DNA of 64,000 nucleotides, taken from positions 186,001 to 250,000 of the forward strand of contig CANMQP010000001.1 of the NCBI GenBank assembly GCA_947500035.1, given 5' to 3'. The notes under the pieces are model-generated. The model searched no databases. It had not been told where the DNA came from and worked only from the letters and a program-made list of their open reading frames with translations. The number at the start of each line of letters is the position of its first letter. The stretch's first letter is position 1. Shown here piece by piece: positions 27,585 to 38,397 of the stretch. The DNA is from an uncultured Kiloniellaceae bacterium. GTDB lineage: Bacteria; Pseudomonadota; Alphaproteobacteria; Kiloniellales; Kiloniellaceae. The position numbers and the translations under genes were made by a program.

Positions 27585-27665
27585 CGCCGACGGCCGCCAA
27601 AACCGCATAAGCGCGTGCGCTAAAAGCCAAGTCCCGAGGCGTGGACTTCCGACTGCACTGGAACA

Positions 27666-27878
27666 TTAGTAATGTGGCGGCGGCGTATCATCGTCCGGCG
27701 CATCGGCCCGTCCCTCAAGGGCACGAATCCGATCCAGCAAACGGTCTAGCTTAGCGGAGGCCGCATCCAATCTCGTCCATTGCTTGGCCATTTCGTCACT
27801 CATGTCCTGGATCGTGCGCTCCTGCTCGGCGACGTGCGCTTCCAGTGAATCGAGTCTAGTCTGCAGTTCCTGTGTCAT
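27666..27878 (-). CDS. slyX: SlyX family protein
   Basis: This 70-residue protein is almost entirely a heptad-repeat coiled coil (LQTRLDSLEAHVAEQERTIQ, then LDAASAKLDRLLDRIRAL) ending in the diagnostic acidic and proline-rich tail DDDTPPPHY. SlyX proteins are found next to slyD in E. coli and have no established function. Here it is a single gene convergent with the GGDEF gene. Confidence 0.88.
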   Translation of the reverse strand: MTQELQTRLDSLEAHVAEQERTIQDMSDEMAKQWTRLDAASAKLDRLLDRIRALEGRADAPDDDTPPPHY

Positions 27879-28135
27879 GGGATCTTTCTAACACTCCGCT
27901 ACGCCTGAGCAAGCGCCCATTCCTGACCTCGACGAGGGTACTATAGCGAATTGCGTTTTTCTTGGATCAGTGCATCTCAAATTCTGCGTTCGAGATCAGC
28001 AATTTGCTGATCGAGAGGCAGCAAATTTTGTGTCTGTTTAAACGCAAGTTGCTTTGAGCGGCGGCGCTCCTTACACGAAAACCTCCGATGACTCAGGCCA
28101 GACAGACAAACGGTAAACACCAATAGGTCAAAACG

Positions 28136-28975
28136 ATGCGCAAACCTCATCTTCGCGGCCGCGGTCCGGATCTTCCGGTCCTGGATCAGGTCACCCAATA
28201 TGACTTCGAACCGGGTTACGTCGTCTTCACCCAGCCCGCGCCCAAACGCCTGCGCGTCAAAGCCACCGACGAGGTCATCGCCGACACGACCGAGGGACTC
28301 ATCCTGTTCGAGTCCGACCACCTTCCGGTCTACTATTTCCCTTGCCGCTCTGTGCGCATGGAGCTCTTCGAGCGCAGTGATCACCACACCTTCTGCCCCT
28401 ACAAAGGCAAAGCCAGCTATTACAGTTTGAAGGGTCGCAATGAGGGCTATACGAACATCATGTGGCGCTACGAAGCGCCCGTCCCCGCCTGCCCGGCAAT
28501 CGGCGGCTACGTCTCATTTTACTGGAACCGGGTCGATCATTGGTATGAGGAAGACGAAGAGATTTTCGTCCATGCCCGAGACCCTTACCGGCGTGTCGAT
28601 TGTCTGCCGTCGAGCCGCCGGGTACAGGTCTTCCTTGAGGGAGAGGAAATTGCAGACTCCGTGAACGGCGTGTTTCTTTTTGAGACGGGCCAACCCACCC
28701 GCTATTACCTCCCGACAGAGGACGTACGCCAGGAATTCCTGCACCCAAGCGACAGGGCAACCCAATGTCCTTACAAAGGCCAGGCGGCTTACTTCCATGC
28801 CCGCATCGGCGATACGACACATAAAAATATCCTATGGACCTACCCGGATCCAATCGCGGAGGCCGTGCGCGTCAAAGGACTCTACTGCTTCGCCAATGAA
28901 TTCGTCGACCGTATCCTTGTCGGTGGAGTCGAACAGCCCCGTCCGATGACGGGCTTCTCGCACGGCTACAGCTAA
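28136..28975 (+). CDS. Protein with two tandem DUF427 domains
   Basis: This 279-residue soluble protein consists of two DUF427 repeats, at about residues 30-135 and 155-260. Each repeat carries the pattern YYFPCRSVRMEL or YYLPTEDVRQEF, then CPYKGKASYYS or CPYKGQAAYFH, then a Trp-Tyr motif with proline. DUF427 is a small beta-rich fold of unknown function. Single-domain and double-domain forms both occur. No signal peptide. It stands alone between the slyX gene and a convergent transporter. Confidence 0.88.
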   Translation: MRKPHLRGRGPDLPVLDQVTQYDFEPGYVVFTQPAPKRLRVKATDEVIADTTEGLILFESDHLPVYYFPCRSVRMELFERSDHHTFCPYKGKASYYSLKGRNEGYTNIMWRYEAPVPACPAIGGYVSFYWNRVDHWYEEDEEIFVHARDPYRRVDCLPSSRRVQVFLEGEEIADSVNGVFLFETGQPTRYYLPTEDVRQEFLHPSDRATQCPYKGQAAYFHARIGDTTHKNILWTYPDPIAEAVRVKGLYCFANEFVDRILVGGVEQPRPMTGFSHGYS

Positions 28976-29005
28976 CGCAATGACACGAACATCAGGACCA
29001 CCAGA

Positions 29006-31360
29006 CTAACGTGTCCTCAAGCTCAGGCGCTCAGCCAGGATTCGCACCAGATATCTATGAAAGGCCGCGGAGGTCGCGGGTGATTCATGACCCATTTTTG
29101 CAAGAGCGCCCCGGCTCAAGCGCCAGAGCGTCGCGTCACCCTCTGTCACAAGCGACGCTGAATGAGGTTGCTCGAGGTAGAATGCGAGCTCTCCAACAAC
29201 CACACCTGCGCCAAAGGTTCTGAGACAAATGCTGGAACCGTCAGGCGTTTTCAGCAGCAGATTCACCTTGCCGCGTTCGATGAAGTAAAGGGCTTTGGGC
29301 TCCGCGCCCTGGTAAATGATAACGTCTCTGGGAACGCATTCCCTCTTCTCGAGATAAGACAACAGGATCAGTGATATCTGCCGGTCTTCGATTGCTTTTT
29401 CCAGCAGAGCTTCGATCCCGTCGTCTTCCCTCTGCGCCAGCGCGAGCTGCTTCTCCTCAAGCAGGCGGTCTTCGCTCCAGGCTAAAGCCTGATCCACATC
29501 CCGGAACGCGCGGACACTCAATCCGCTCTGTGGCCCGAAACCGCCTGCCTCCAGCATCTGCGAAACGCTCTCATCCAGATTCGTCGGGAGCAGAATCGTA
29601 TTGGCTGCGTCCGTCAACTGAGCAATCTTGATGAAACTGCGGACGGCAGAGGAATCAAGTCCGGTCAAGCCGCCACAATCGAGCACCAGAAAACGGAGCT
29701 TTGGCTGTGCGTTGTCGAACATCCGTTCGCGAACAAAAGCCTGAAGCTTGTGCGCGGTGCCGAAGAATACGAACCCCTGAAGCCGCAGAACCAGGACTTC
29801 CTGCCCCCGGGCCATCAGAAACTGCCGGTCATCGGCCGTACGATCAGCACTGCTTCGGAGGTTTTCGCCGGTCACGGCGTATCGGATGATCTCGACCCGA
29901 CTGTAGTCCAGCACGAATAGAACCACTGCAAAAATCAGCCCGGCCATAACCCCTTCCAGAAAACCAGCCGTGCTGACCACCAACAGGATTACGAGAATGA
30001 TCAGATATTCACGCCACGGCATCTTGGAAAACGAGCTGACCAGCCATTCGTGAAGCAGAGAAAAGCCGATCCAGAGCAGCAGGCCGCCAAAGAGCGGGAT
30101 CGGCATGTACGCCAAAAGTGCAGTGCCAAAAAACAGCATGGCGGCGCAGACAAGCGCCGCGATCAGCCCGACCAGGCGATAGGGAGCGTCCAGCTTATGC
30201 CCGAGCAAGGATAACCCCAGCCCCTGAAAACCCGCGGCTCCGCCGCCGAGCCCGGCAAAAAAATTGCCCACACCGGCCGCCCGGAGCTCCCGGTTCAGTT
30301 CAACATCGCGCCGCACCGTCAGCTCCACACCGCTCGATGCGAGCAGGACGGAAATTGCGGTAACGACGACCATGGTCGCAACTTTCGGCGCTTCAGCCCA
30401 GATCACCGGCCAATCGATCTGCGAGAGTGGCACGTCAGGGAGTGGTGGCCAGAGGCGATCTTGATGAGATGTCTGGAAAAGCCACCCTCCGGCCTGGAGC
30501 TCGGCCGGTGACTGTCCCAACAGCCAGGCACCACCGTGGAACAGCAGCAAAGCAATCCCCAGAGCGATGGGCAGGACAACGGCGCCGCCGTCGCCGCGGG
30601 TAAACACCCAAAGCAGACCTGCAAAGAGAGTCGCCGGCGCCCACTTGGCAACGTTTGCCTGATCGAACATGGTAGAGAAATCATCCGGTGTCAGTGTCTC
30701 GCCGACGATGACCCCGAGCGCACCGTGAACGATCAACCAGCCCATTCCCGCCAAAAAGCCGCCGATGACCGGATAGGGAATGAACCTGACAAAGCGCCCC
30801 AAGCGGAATACGCCCAGCGTGAAGAGGCACAGGCCTGTAAATGACGTCGCCAGGCCGATGGCCACCACGATTGTAAGCGTGATCTCCTGCTCACTGCGAA
30901 TGCCTTCCATGGCCGAATGCATGGATGCCGCAATGACCGCAAGCGTCACGATCGTCACTTCCTGGGAGAGCGCCAGCATGCCCGGATAAGAGCTGCCGAG
31001 GGCGACGACGGCTGCGAGCACAATCGTACTGAAAAGGCAGATCCCGATACCGATCGTGACGTGATGGCTCAGATCGCCCGAAAAGAGCAGAGCCGCATCG
31101 GAAATCGCAAAGATGACCGCCAGTAATCCGCAGATGAGTCCAGCGGCCAAAGCTGCAGCAATCTGGCGAAGGCTGTAGCCAAGAATGGGCGCACGGAGCA
31201 ACCGCTCGACGGAGCCTTCTCTTAAGCTTTGCTGACGACTGACACTTGCCAAAATCTCGATCCGAAAGTGAACGTTTTGCAGGTCTGCGTAGACTTGGAA
31301 ACGCGGATAGAAGAGAGTCGGGAATGATCGGACAGAAACCGCAGCTGGCAAACTGAACAC
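29006..31360 (-). CDS. SulP family anion transporter with STAS and cyclic-nucleotide-binding domains
   Basis: This 784-residue protein has three parts. A SulP membrane domain (about 65-490) contains the GGLGGGAAGFQGLG stretch and many hydrophobic segments. A STAS domain (about 520-635) has VLDCGGLTGLDSSAVRSF. A C-terminal cNMP-binding fold (about 655-780) has FIERGKVNLLL and GELAFYLEQPHSASLV. In that last motif a canonical cAMP pocket has Arg before the Ala; here it is His-Ser, so binding of cAMP is doubtful. The GTG start is uncertain, and the first 50 residues are poorly conserved. It may carry sulfate, bicarbonate or a dicarboxylate. Confidence 0.88.
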   Translation of the reverse strand: MFSLPAAVSVRSFPTLFYPRFQVYADLQNVHFRIEILASVSRQQSLREGSVERLLRAPILGYSLRQIAAALAAGLICGLLAVIFAISDAALLFSGDLSHHVTIGIGICLFSTIVLAAVVALGSSYPGMLALSQEVTIVTLAVIAASMHSAMEGIRSEQEITLTIVVAIGLATSFTGLCLFTLGVFRLGRFVRFIPYPVIGGFLAGMGWLIVHGALGVIVGETLTPDDFSTMFDQANVAKWAPATLFAGLLWVFTRGDGGAVVLPIALGIALLLFHGGAWLLGQSPAELQAGGWLFQTSHQDRLWPPLPDVPLSQIDWPVIWAEAPKVATMVVVTAISVLLASSGVELTVRRDVELNRELRAAGVGNFFAGLGGGAAGFQGLGLSLLGHKLDAPYRLVGLIAALVCAAMLFFGTALLAYMPIPLFGGLLLWIGFSLLHEWLVSSFSKMPWREYLIILVILLVVSTAGFLEGVMAGLIFAVVLFVLDYSRVEIIRYAVTGENLRSSADRTADDRQFLMARGQEVLVLRLQGFVFFGTAHKLQAFVRERMFDNAQPKLRFLVLDCGGLTGLDSSAVRSFIKIAQLTDAANTILLPTNLDESVSQMLEAGGFGPQSGLSVRAFRDVDQALAWSEDRLLEEKQLALAQREDDGIEALLEKAIEDRQISLILLSYLEKRECVPRDVIIYQGAEPKALYFIERGKVNLLLKTPDGSSICLRTFGAGVVVGELAFYLEQPHSASLVTEGDATLWRLSRGALAKMGHESPATSAAFHRYLVRILAERLSLRTR

Positions 31361-31641
31361 AGGGGCCGATCGCTTCTGACTCTGAGAGATTAGAGGCAGC
31401 TATATCGGGTGATGAGAAGGGGTGAAGCGCGTTTTGTCCATTACGTGCACGATTTTGTCCAAAATGGAGTATTGGCGGCTTGTTTCGCGGCCTCGCGCCA
31501 TCGATTAGCGACGACGTCGCCCTGGATGGCTATCCCTTTGCGCCTCGCCTGGAACCGTTGCTAACATCCCCCGTCATTCAACGGGCGGTTCTTGTACATG
31601 TCGCCCCGAAGAGATGGAACGGCGTATTCACGGGGACAGAC

Positions 31642-32055
31642 ATGCTCGACCTATCAACTTGGCACTGGCTGATTGTCTTCGGTTTCGTCGCGATTCCACT
31701 CTTCGCGGTTGCGATTTTCATCAGTAAAAAGCGCGTGGAACAACGTGAGTTTTTGTACTGGACTCTGGGCTGGCTGGGCGTGTTGCTTGCTGTGGAAGGA
31801 TACGTGGCGTTGGGGGGTTACGGAACAATCGGAATTGTTCCCGCGCTCGTACTCTACAGCTTTTGGTTCTTTTTCGTGCGCCGGATCACAGGCCGCACGC
31901 TTGACGCGGGCTACAGCAAGGCAGTGGCCTTCCTGTCCTTCATACCGGTGGTGAATGTCATCTACATCCTGGTCCTGCTGTTTACTCCAACCCGCGCAGA
32001 ACCCATGGCAGATGAACACCCATCAGCAGATGTCAAAAGCTGGCAAAATAACTGA
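31642..32055 (+). CDS. Small membrane protein, family not recognised
   Basis: The ATG at 31642 opens 137 residues with four hydrophobic segments (about 8-26, 38-55, 58-76 and 88-108). The sequence VQ/EQREFLYWTLGWLGVLLAVEGYVALGG is followed by FWFFFVRRITGRTLDAG, a conserved-looking positive loop, and then FLSFIPVVNVIYILVLLF. The C-terminal 25 residues are hydrophilic. It resembles loosely the DUF805-type small membrane proteins but I do not claim that. It converges with guaA, stop to stop 53 bp apart. Confidence 0.7.
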   Translation: MLDLSTWHWLIVFGFVAIPLFAVAIFISKKRVEQREFLYWTLGWLGVLLAVEGYVALGGYGTIGIVPALVLYSFWFFFVRRITGRTLDAGYSKAVAFLSFIPVVNVIYILVLLFTPTRAEPMADEHPSADVKSWQNN

Positions 32056-32108
32056 GGTTTTTACCTCGCAGGCTCAAGAGGCCCATCGTCAGATGGCGGA
32101 TCTGCCCT

Positions 32109-33656
32109 CTACTCCCACTCGATGGTCCCCGGCGGCTTCGAGGTCACGTCGTAGACTACGCGGTTGATGCCGCGCACCTCGTTGATGATGCGGGTCGCGG
32201 CGCCGGAGAGGAACTCGTGATCGAAGGGGTAGCTGTCGGCGGTCATACCGTCGGTCGAGGTCACCGCCCGCAGCGCGCAGACGTAGTCGTAGGAGCGGCC
32301 GTCGCCCATCACGCCCACGGTCTTGACCGGCAGCAACACCGCAAAAGCCTGCCAGATGGCATCGTAGAGCCCGGCCTTGCGGATCTCGTCCAGATAAACC
32401 GCGTCGGCTTTGCGCAGAATCTCGCACTTCTCACGCGTGATGTCGCCGGGAATGCGGATCGCAAGCCCCGGTCCCGGGAAGGGATGCCGGCCGATGAGGC
32501 TCTCGGGCAGGCCGAGTTCCCGGCCCAGCTCGCGCACCTCGTCCTTGAAGAGCTCGCGCAGCGGTTCGACCAGCTTCATCTTCATGCGCTCGGGCAAGCC
32601 GCCCACGTTGTGATGCGACTTGATGGTCACGCTGGGACCGCCGGTGAAGGAGACCGATTCGATGACGTCGGGATAGAGTGTGCCCTGCGCGAGGAAGTCC
32701 GCGCCACCCAGGCTCTTGGCCTCTTCGTCGAAGACATCGATGAAGGTGCCGCCGATGATCTTGCGCTTGGTCTCCGGATCGGACACGCCTTCAAGCTTGC
32801 CCAGGAAGAGATCGCTGGCGTCCCTATGGATCAGGGGAATGTTGTAGTGATCGCGGAAGAGGTCGACCACCTGGGTCGCCTCGTCCTGCCGCAGCAGTCC
32901 ATGGTCCACGAAGATGCAGGTTAACTGATCGCCGATCGCCTCATGGATCAGGACAGCCGCCACCGAAGAATCAACACCGCCGGACAATCCGCAAACCACC
33001 CGGCCGGACCCGACTTGGGACCGGATCTGCTCGATGGCCTGCTGCCGGAACGCGGCCATGGTCCAGTCACCACCGCAGCCGACCACTTTATGCGTAAAGT
33101 TTGAGAGCAGCTTCGCGCCGTCCGGCGTGTGCATGACCTCCGGGTGGAACTGAACGCCGTAGATCCTGCGCTCGTCGTTCGCCACCATAGCGTAGGGTGC
33201 GCCATCTGAAGTCCCGACAATCCGGAAGCCTTCGGGTAGATTCACCACACGATCGCCGTGGCTCATCCAGACCTGATGCCGCTCACCGCTGGACCAGAGA
33301 CCTTCGAAAAGCCCGCAGTCATCGGTGACATCCACATAAGCCCGACCGAACTCCTGATGATCAGAGGGATCCACCTGCCCGCCGAGCTGGGCGCAGATGG
33401 TCTGCATGCCGTAGCAGATCCCCAGCACCGGTACACCAAGGTCAAAGGCCACATCGGGTGCCCTCGGGGTGTCACTCGCCGTCACGGAGGCCGGGCCGCC
33501 GGAGAGGATAATGCCGCGCGGATCGAAATCGCGCACCCTGGCCGGATCGGCATTGAAAGGAATCACTTCGCAGTAGACTCCGCTTTCGCGAACGCGCCGG
33601 GCGATGAGCTGGGTCACCTGCGAGCCGAAGTCGAGGATAAGAATGCGGTCTGTCAT
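32109..33656 (-). CDS. guaA: GMP synthase (glutamine-hydrolysing)
   Basis: GuaA converts XMP to GMP. The ATG at 33656 starts the conserved [20 protein letters not shown] (515 residues). The N-terminal amidotransferase has GICYGMQ (Cys nucleophile) and the HPE triad in VQFHPEV. The ATP pyrophosphatase P-loop is [10 protein letters not shown], and the C-terminal dimerisation domain ends KPPGTIEWE. guaB lies 2 kb upstream on the same strand, with two unrelated genes between them. Confidence 0.97.
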   Translation of the reverse strand: MTDRILILDFGSQVTQLIARRVRESGVYCEVIPFNADPARVRDFDPRGIILSGGPASVTASDTPRAPDVAFDLGVPVLGICYGMQTICAQLGGQVDPSDHQEFGRAYVDVTDDCGLFEGLWSSGERHQVWMSHGDRVVNLPEGFRIVGTSDGAPYAMVANDERRIYGVQFHPEVMHTPDGAKLLSNFTHKVVGCGGDWTMAAFRQQAIEQIRSQVGSGRVVCGLSGGVDSSVAAVLIHEAIGDQLTCIFVDHGLLRQDEATQVVDLFRDHYNIPLIHRDASDLFLGKLEGVSDPETKRKIIGGTFIDVFDEEAKSLGGADFLAQGTLYPDVIESVSFTGGPSVTIKSHHNVGGLPERMKMKLVEPLRELFKDEVRELGRELGLPESLIGRHPFPGPGLAIRIPGDITREKCEILRKADAVYLDEIRKAGLYDAIWQAFAVLLPVKTVGVMGDGRSYDYVCALRAVTSTDGMTADSYPFDHEFLSGAATRIINEVRGINRVVYDVTSKPPGTIEWE

Positions 33657-33755
33657 GGGCGGGAAATTAGGCTGCGCGCCGGGGCAAGTCCAGCGCGCAA
33701 CCACCGCCATTGCAGAAAAGTTCGCCGATTTTCGGCGGGGCCGTGCAAACCTGCG

Positions 33756-34325
33756 TCAAACGTCGGGTTTCAGAGCCTGCAGAGCGGTTAAATCGGGCCA
33801 GCTGTAAGCAATTTCATCCAGCAGGACACCAGCAAAGCGCTCCCGCCGCTCCGCGATTCGCTGTCCGCCCACCGCTTCGTAGAAAAACCGCGAGGGATTG
33901 CTCGCCAGCACCCAGATCATCGCCGACTCCATGCCGGCCTCAATGAGACCGGCAAAGAGCTGGTGCAGGAGTTGCCGGCCGATGCCCCGGCCCTGCCAGT
34001 CGATATCGACATAGAGCGTATAGACTTCCCCGTTCTTTTCCGGAGTCCGGACACGGGCGGGCCCGGCATGCCCGAAGCCGACAATCCGGCTTTGCTCCGA
34101 TGCGTCGTCTTCCGGCAGAGTCTCTGCCAGCAGGATCAACTCCCGCGCGCCACCGGTGTTAATCCAGTGCCGCCAGGACCGTGCCTGTTCATCAAGCGTC
34201 ATGGAGGCCAGATATTGATCGGGAACCATACCCGCGTATGTGTGGCGCCAGGTCTCGATGTGGACCTGGGCCAATGCGCGGCTGTCTTCAAGACGGGCTC
34301 TGCGCAGTTTCAGTCTCTCAGTCAT
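33756..34325 (-). CDS. GNAT family N-acetyltransferase
   Basis: This 189-residue protein shows the GNAT fold: SRALAQVHIETWRHTYAG at the start, a central YTLYVDIDWQGRGIGRQLLHQL (acetyl-CoA binding R/Q-x-x-G-x-G/A) and a C-terminal YEAVGGQRIAERRE. The substrate cannot be predicted. It lies between guaA and the RsmB-like gene on the same strand, 9 bp after the latter's stop, and may be read through from it. Confidence 0.87.
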   Translation of the reverse strand: MTERLKLRRARLEDSRALAQVHIETWRHTYAGMVPDQYLASMTLDEQARSWRHWINTGGARELILLAETLPEDDASEQSRIVGFGHAGPARVRTPEKNGEVYTLYVDIDWQGRGIGRQLLHQLFAGLIEAGMESAMIWVLASNPSRFFYEAVGGQRIAERRERFAGVLLDEIAYSWPDLTALQALKPDV

Positions 34326-34334
34326 CCACTAGAT

Positions 34335-35660
34335 TTAGGTATGCGCGCGCCTACGCTCCAGGATCGAGACGAAAAAACCATCCGTTCCATGTTGCCGCGG
34401 CGTGAGCAAAAGATGAGGCCCGCCGGTGGGACAAGCGGTGGCACAAGCGACGTCGGGGAGAACTCTATTCCAGACCTCGGCCAGAGCTATCTGGCTGAAA
34501 TCCGGGTTCGCTTCGAGGAAAGCTTCGACCTGCTGCTCGTCTTCTTCCGGCAGCAGAGAGCAGGTGGCGTAGATCAATCGGCCGCCCGGCCTTACCAGAA
34601 GTGACGCCGCTTGCAGGACCGCGCGTTGCGCCTGGAGGCACCCCTCAAACCGTTCAGGAGTGAGGGCCAATCGAGCATCCGGCTGGCGGCGCCAGACACC
34701 AGAGCCTGAACAAGGCGCATCGACCAGCACCCGATCGAAGCTTCCGGCGTTTTCCGCTGTCCAGCTTTCATCCGGCAAGCTTTGCCGCGTGACAATTTGG
34801 ACCCCCGCCCGCTCCAGTCTGGGTCCGGCCCGCTCCAGGCGTTTGGCATCAGTGTCCAATGCGGCGAGCCGTCCCTTGCCTTGCATTTCGGCTGCCAGGG
34901 CAAGGGTTTTGCCCCCGGCGCCCGCGCAGTAATCAGCCACCGCCATTCCCGGCTCGGCGTCGCAAAGCAAGGCGATGAGTTGCGAGCCCTCGTCCTGAAC
35001 TTCGATCAGACCGTCCCGAAAGGCCCGGCTCGCCTGCAAGGAACGGCGGCCTTCAACCTTCAGACCAAGAGGCGACATCTTGGTTTCCCCGGTGGTCACG
35101 CCCTCCTGTGCCAGGGCTTTTTGCGCGGTATGCCGGGTTTCCTTCAGGCGATTGACCCGCAGAACCACCTCGGCTTCCTGCTGCAGAGCCGACATCTCCG
35201 CGGCCATCTTGTCACCGAAACGCCCCAAGAGACGCGTGTGCAGCCAGGGCGCAAGCTCATCGCGAACCCAATCGGGCTGATCCGGGTGAACGAGTTCCGA
35301 TCCGCTCAAAGCCGCGACCAGACTTTCTTCATCGGGGGTCAGTTTCGGCGGTCCATAGCCTTCGCCGCTGAAAAGCGACTGCACGTCGTCCTGCATTCGG
35401 TCGCCCGACAGGCTCAGACTGGCAATTGCCAGGGCACGGGGCGAGACTTCGGCCTGCCCCGCCCGTTCCAACCACCAGGTCAGTCGCAGTTTGGAGCGCA
35501 GGATCGAAAAGACCAGATTGCCAATTTCCCGGCGGTCTTTTGACCCGATATAGCGGCGGCTTCGCGTGTAAGACGTAACCACCCGTTCCGCGGTCAGGCT
35601 TGTCCTTTCGAGTTCCTCCAGGATCTCGATAACGGCCTCAACTCTTGCGCCCGGTCTCAT
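34335..35660 (-). CDS. RsmB/NOP family RNA (cytosine-C5-)methyltransferase
   Basis: This 441-residue protein has an N-terminal NusB-like helical region (about 1-150) and a C-terminal SAM-dependent domain. The SAM site is VADYCAGAGGKTLALAA. The two functional cysteines are in VDAPCSGSGVWRR and IYATCSLLPEE. These place it with RsmB-type m5C methyltransferases that act on 16S rRNA. The 441-residue length fits. The start at 35660 is taken from the open frame. The gene is 51 bp downstream of guaB. Confidence 0.9.
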   Translation of the reverse strand: MRPGARVEAVIEILEELERTSLTAERVVTSYTRSRRYIGSKDRREIGNLVFSILRSKLRLTWWLERAGQAEVSPRALAIASLSLSGDRMQDDVQSLFSGEGYGPPKLTPDEESLVAALSGSELVHPDQPDWVRDELAPWLHTRLLGRFGDKMAAEMSALQQEAEVVLRVNRLKETRHTAQKALAQEGVTTGETKMSPLGLKVEGRRSLQASRAFRDGLIEVQDEGSQLIALLCDAEPGMAVADYCAGAGGKTLALAAEMQGKGRLAALDTDAKRLERAGPRLERAGVQIVTRQSLPDESWTAENAGSFDRVLVDAPCSGSGVWRRQPDARLALTPERFEGCLQAQRAVLQAASLLVRPGGRLIYATCSLLPEEDEQQVEAFLEANPDFSQIALAEVWNRVLPDVACATACPTGGPHLLLTPRQHGTDGFFVSILERRRAHT

Positions 35661-35711
35661 GGCAGCTTCAAAGCCACAGGTGACAATGCAGGCAAAAGCC
35701 TCCTCGTCCGG

Positions 35712-37202
<1,491 letters not shown>

Positions 37203-37467
37203 TCACTGGATCGGCGAAATCCGCGAATCAGCTTCTACATCTAAGTGTGACGGGGCGGCTTGCATTCCCGACTACGTGAGTCAGGCTCGATTGCACTCAT
37301 CAGGAACGGCCGCGCTCCAGGGTCGAATTGGCGCTGCATCATACACATAGGCAATCACTTGCCAAGCGGATTGCACATGATTCTTTAAAGACGAAACCAA
37401 GATAGGCGCATCCGAGCGAAATCAAGAGCTTATGGTTGTTTGGCGCAGGGCTTTTAGCGCCCTACGG

Positions 37468-38298
37468 TCAATCCTGGACTTTCAAGCCGCGAAAGCCGGT
37501 TGCGACAAGATACATCTCGGCCGAGTCGCTGCGGCTCGCGGGCGGCTTTACATGCCGCACCTTGGTGAAATGCTGCTTCAAACTATTCAACAGGGTTTGC
37601 TCCGCGCCGCCCTGGATAACCTTCGAGACGAAGGATCCGCCGGGTGCCAGAATCTGAACCGCAAAATCCAGTGCCGTTTCGACCAAGCCCATGATCCGCA
37701 GGTGATCCGTTTTCGCATGCCCGATAGTGGCCGCCGCCATATCTGAGAGGACAATATCCGCGGGTCCGTCCAGCTCCGCCTTCAGCCGGTCCGGCGCGTC
37801 ATCGTCCAGGAAATCACCCTGCAGCAGGATTGCGCCGGGAATCTCCTCTATCTCCAGAAGATCAATACCGACCACCTTGCAGTCCGGGGCCGCGCGTTCC
37901 AGTGCAACCTGGGTCCATCCGCCGGGGGCCGCCCCCAGGTCAACCACCCGGCTCGCCTTGGCGAGAAACCCGTGTTTTTCATCCATCTGCAAGAGCTTAA
38001 AAGCCGCCCGCGAGCGGTATCCGCGCTTCTTGGCCTCCGCCACATAGGGGTCGTTGAGCTGCCGCTGCAGCCAGCGCGCGGAGGAATTCGAGCGCCGTTT
38101 TGCGGTCTTCACCCGAACTTTGAGGCCGCGTCCCGAGAGGCTGCCCTCGCTACTCGCGCCGCCTGAGGCACTTGCAGCGGCCTTTCCGGGTCCGGACCTT
38201 TTTGCGCCCGTTTTGCGCGAGCCGGATGTTCCCGGACTGAACCTGCCAGCGCCGGACTTGCCGCGACCTCCACCCTTGCCTTTTGACGAGCCGGTCAT
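37468..38298 (-). CDS. rlmE: 23S rRNA (uridine-2'-O-)methyltransferase
   Basis: RlmE (FtsJ/RrmJ) methylates U2552 of 23S rRNA. The C-terminal 200 residues carry the family motifs: YRSRAAFKLLQMD, VDLGAAPGGWTQVAL (SAM site) and IVLSDMAAATIGHAKTDH, which supply the K-D-K-E catalytic set. The first 70 residues or so are a Gly/Ser/Lys-rich low-complexity extension absent from E. coli but common in alphaproteobacteria. It lies 99 bp downstream of ppx on the same strand. Confidence 0.93.
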   Translation of the reverse strand: MTGSSKGKGGGRGKSGAGRFSPGTSGSRKTGAKRSGPGKAAASASGGASSEGSLSGRGLKVRVKTAKRRSNSSARWLQRQLNDPYVAEAKKRGYRSRAAFKLLQMDEKHGFLAKASRVVDLGAAPGGWTQVALERAAPDCKVVGIDLLEIEEIPGAILLQGDFLDDDAPDRLKAELDGPADIVLSDMAAATIGHAKTDHLRIMGLVETALDFAVQILAPGGSFVSKVIQGGAEQTLLNSLKQHFTKVRHVKPPASRSDSAEMYLVATGFRGLKVQD

Positions 38299-38328
38299 AA
38301 AGAAAGAAACCCAGTGTTATCCATGCTG

Positions 38329-38376
38329 CTTGAATGCAGAGACTTATTGAATGCAGAGGCTTATTGAATGCAGAGG
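38329..38376. repeat. Short tandem repeat of 17 bp between ppx and rlmE
   Basis: Two perfect copies of CTTATTGAATGCAGAGG (38343-38359, 38360-38376) are preceded by a diverged copy of 14 bp (38329-38342) and followed by CTTA. The array lies in the 99-bp gap between the stop of the ppx/gppA gene and the start of rlmE. Function unknown. It could be a slippage product and may vary between strains. Confidence 0.9.
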
Positions 38377-38397
38377 CTTACATCAGGCGGCCAAAAG

